In this document: one piece after another, positions 24,279 to 25,259 of the stretch
How positions within the stretch are numbered: position 1 is the stretch's first letter
Layout of the letters: every line of letters starts with the position of its first letter
Assembly: GCA_023423835.1 (NCBI GenBank)
Contig: JAFAEW010000033.1
Location: 1 to 25,259 of the forward strand
Length of the DNA: 25,259 bases
Direction of reading: 5' to 3'
Source of the DNA: Bacteroidota bacterium
Lineage (GTDB): Bacteria; Bacteroidota; Bacteroidia; Chitinophagales; Chitinophagaceae
Made by a program: the position numbers and the translations under genes
Notes under the pieces: model-generated
The model's input: only the letters and a program-made list of their open reading frames with translations
Told to the model about the DNA's origin: nothing
Database searches by the model: none

Positions 24279-25259
24279 TTATAAAAACTCTAAAAAATGT
24301 GAGAACTGATTGAACGGTTCAATATTAATAATAAGAGCCTTCGCGTCTTCCTTAGTTTTTCCTTTACTTACCAAACTTTCAAGCATTTTCTGCATTGCGT
24401 TCCTGATTGGTCCCTGATCAATACCCTCAAAAGGCTTTCCCTGTGTTTCAGGTGTCTCAGCCTCCTTTATATAAATAGATTTTGAAGGAATATTCTCTTC
24501 AATAAATCTGAGAAGCATTTCTACTGCCTTTTCAGGCTCTTGGCGAGCCTGATTTTTTACCAAATCCAGTAGGGGATGCTCCCGGTTTATCTTATAAAAC
24601 CACTTATTTCCCCTTTTATGATCAATCCAAAGTGGAACAAACTTCTGACCCTTTGAACGATTTACTGTTTTACCTCTGTGACGGTAAACTTCAACCCCCT
24701 GGGATCTCACTTTTAAAGCATAGTTTTTTATCTGGTCTTTGTACATCAAAGGGATACGCGCTACTGATTTTTTGATATCAATCTGCCAGTCTGCATCTAA
24801 CGAGTTTGGTAAATCTATCCGGATTCTTACCAGCTTATAATGCTCTTCTTTTCTGAATAAACCTAACCAATCCCCTGCCAGCAGTAGTCTTTCGTTTCTG
24901 TAAATATAGAAACCCTGATGCTCATTCCATCCATTTGTGCCCTCCGCATATTTATAGGTTGCTTCCTGAATTTTAGATTTGTGCGGCAATACAAATCCCT
25001 TGATAAATACTTTGCCATTATGCAACTGTTCTTCTGAAAAGGACTGGGTGGCCAGTTCATCCGGGAGAAAAGGATTCCAGGGATTTATTTCATGATCCTG
25101 AAAGAATATTTTAATTTTATTATTCTCAATAAATCTGTGAAAAACCATAGCCAGATGCTTTTTCACCCGTTCCATGATAAACAGAAATTTATCAAGCGCT
25201 GCATTATCGTTTTGCTTAAAGTGCTTGACTACCCGGTCCAGGTTATTCCAGATTACTAA
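24279..25259 (-). CDS. GHKL/MORC-like ATPase, C-terminal part (cut by window edge)
   Basis: The frame is open from the right edge to TAA at 24279, giving 326 residues without their N-terminus. An internal ATG at 25175 is not the real start. The first visible residues LVIWNNLDRVVKHF match the G-T-x-V-x-W-x-x-L-D-R segment that follows the GHKL ATP-binding fold in MORC-like ATPases of bacterial defence clusters. Downstream RNERLLLAGDWLGLFRKEEHYK, LVRIRIDLPNSLDADWQIDI and KKSVARIP are the conserved S5-like transducer region, containing the lysine-bearing end of such ATPases. The Bergerat ATP-binding motifs themselves lie beyond the window. It is the first visible gene of the cassette and probably a conformational switch acting with the Z1 protein. 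Confidence 0.75.
   Translation of the reverse strand, partial: LVIWNNLDRVVKHFKQNDNAALDKFLFIMERVKKHLAMVFHRFIENNKIKIFFQDHEINPWNPFLPDELATQSFSEEQLHNGKVFIKGFVLPHKSKIQEATYKYAEGTNGWNEHQGFYIYRNERLLLAGDWLGLFRKEEHYKLVRIRIDLPNSLDADWQIDIKKSVARIPLMYKDQIKNYALKVRSQGVEVYRHRGKTVNRSKGQKFVPLWIDHKRGNKWFYKINREHPLLDLVKNQARQEPEKAVEMLLRFIEENIPSKSIYIKEAETPETQGKPFEGIDQGPIRNAMQKMLESLVSKGKTKEDAKALIINIEPFNQFSHFLEFL

Overview
The window is a chromosomal piece of a Bacteroidota bacterium, probably from the Sphingobacteriia/Chitinophagia side. The evidence is promoter cores of the Bacteroidota type TAnnTTTG (87-94, 6433-6440, 6572-6579, 17768-17775), mostly weak Shine-Dalgarno signals, a fused CrtYcd-type lycopene cyclase, and the order ilvD-ilvB-ilvN-ilvC. 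No tRNA, rRNA, CRISPR array or insertion sequence was recognised.

Left part (1-6440): the N-terminus of a YceI-family protein runs off the left edge, followed by a pirin (316-1233, +). Convergent to it is a minus-strand branched-chain amino acid operon: ilvD, ilvB, a short single-ACT regulatory subunit, and ilvC. Upstream of ilvD lie a promoter core, a 32-codon leader ORF and a strong intrinsic terminator. Together they look like a transcription attenuator.

Middle part (6572-14306): a very tight plus-strand operon of ten genes, most overlapping by 1 to 41 bases. In order they are a MarR-type regulator, a long TspO-related membrane protein, crtI, crtB, an uncharacterised exported protein, an SRPBCC protein, crtZ, crtYcd, a DNA photolyase and idi. 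The enzymes predict IPP/DMAPP balancing, phytoene, lycopene, beta-carotene and then zeaxanthin, together with light-damage repair. No GGPP synthase (crtE) or ketolase (crtW) lies here. An Hsp20 gene with an unusually strong ribosome binding site follows, ending in a clear terminator. A P-type cation ATPase is convergent to it.

Right part (17676-25259): about 500 bases without a credible gene separate the ATPase from a minus-strand, visibly more AT-rich cassette. It holds a GHKL/MORC-like ATPase (N-terminus beyond the right edge), a Z1-domain helicase-like protein, a PD-(D/E)XK (DUF4420-type) protein and an AIPR protein. The gene order and tight coupling indicate a multi-gene anti-phage or restriction-type defence system. 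It is known from comparative genomics but poorly characterised, and a partner DNA methyltransferase would be expected beyond the right edge.
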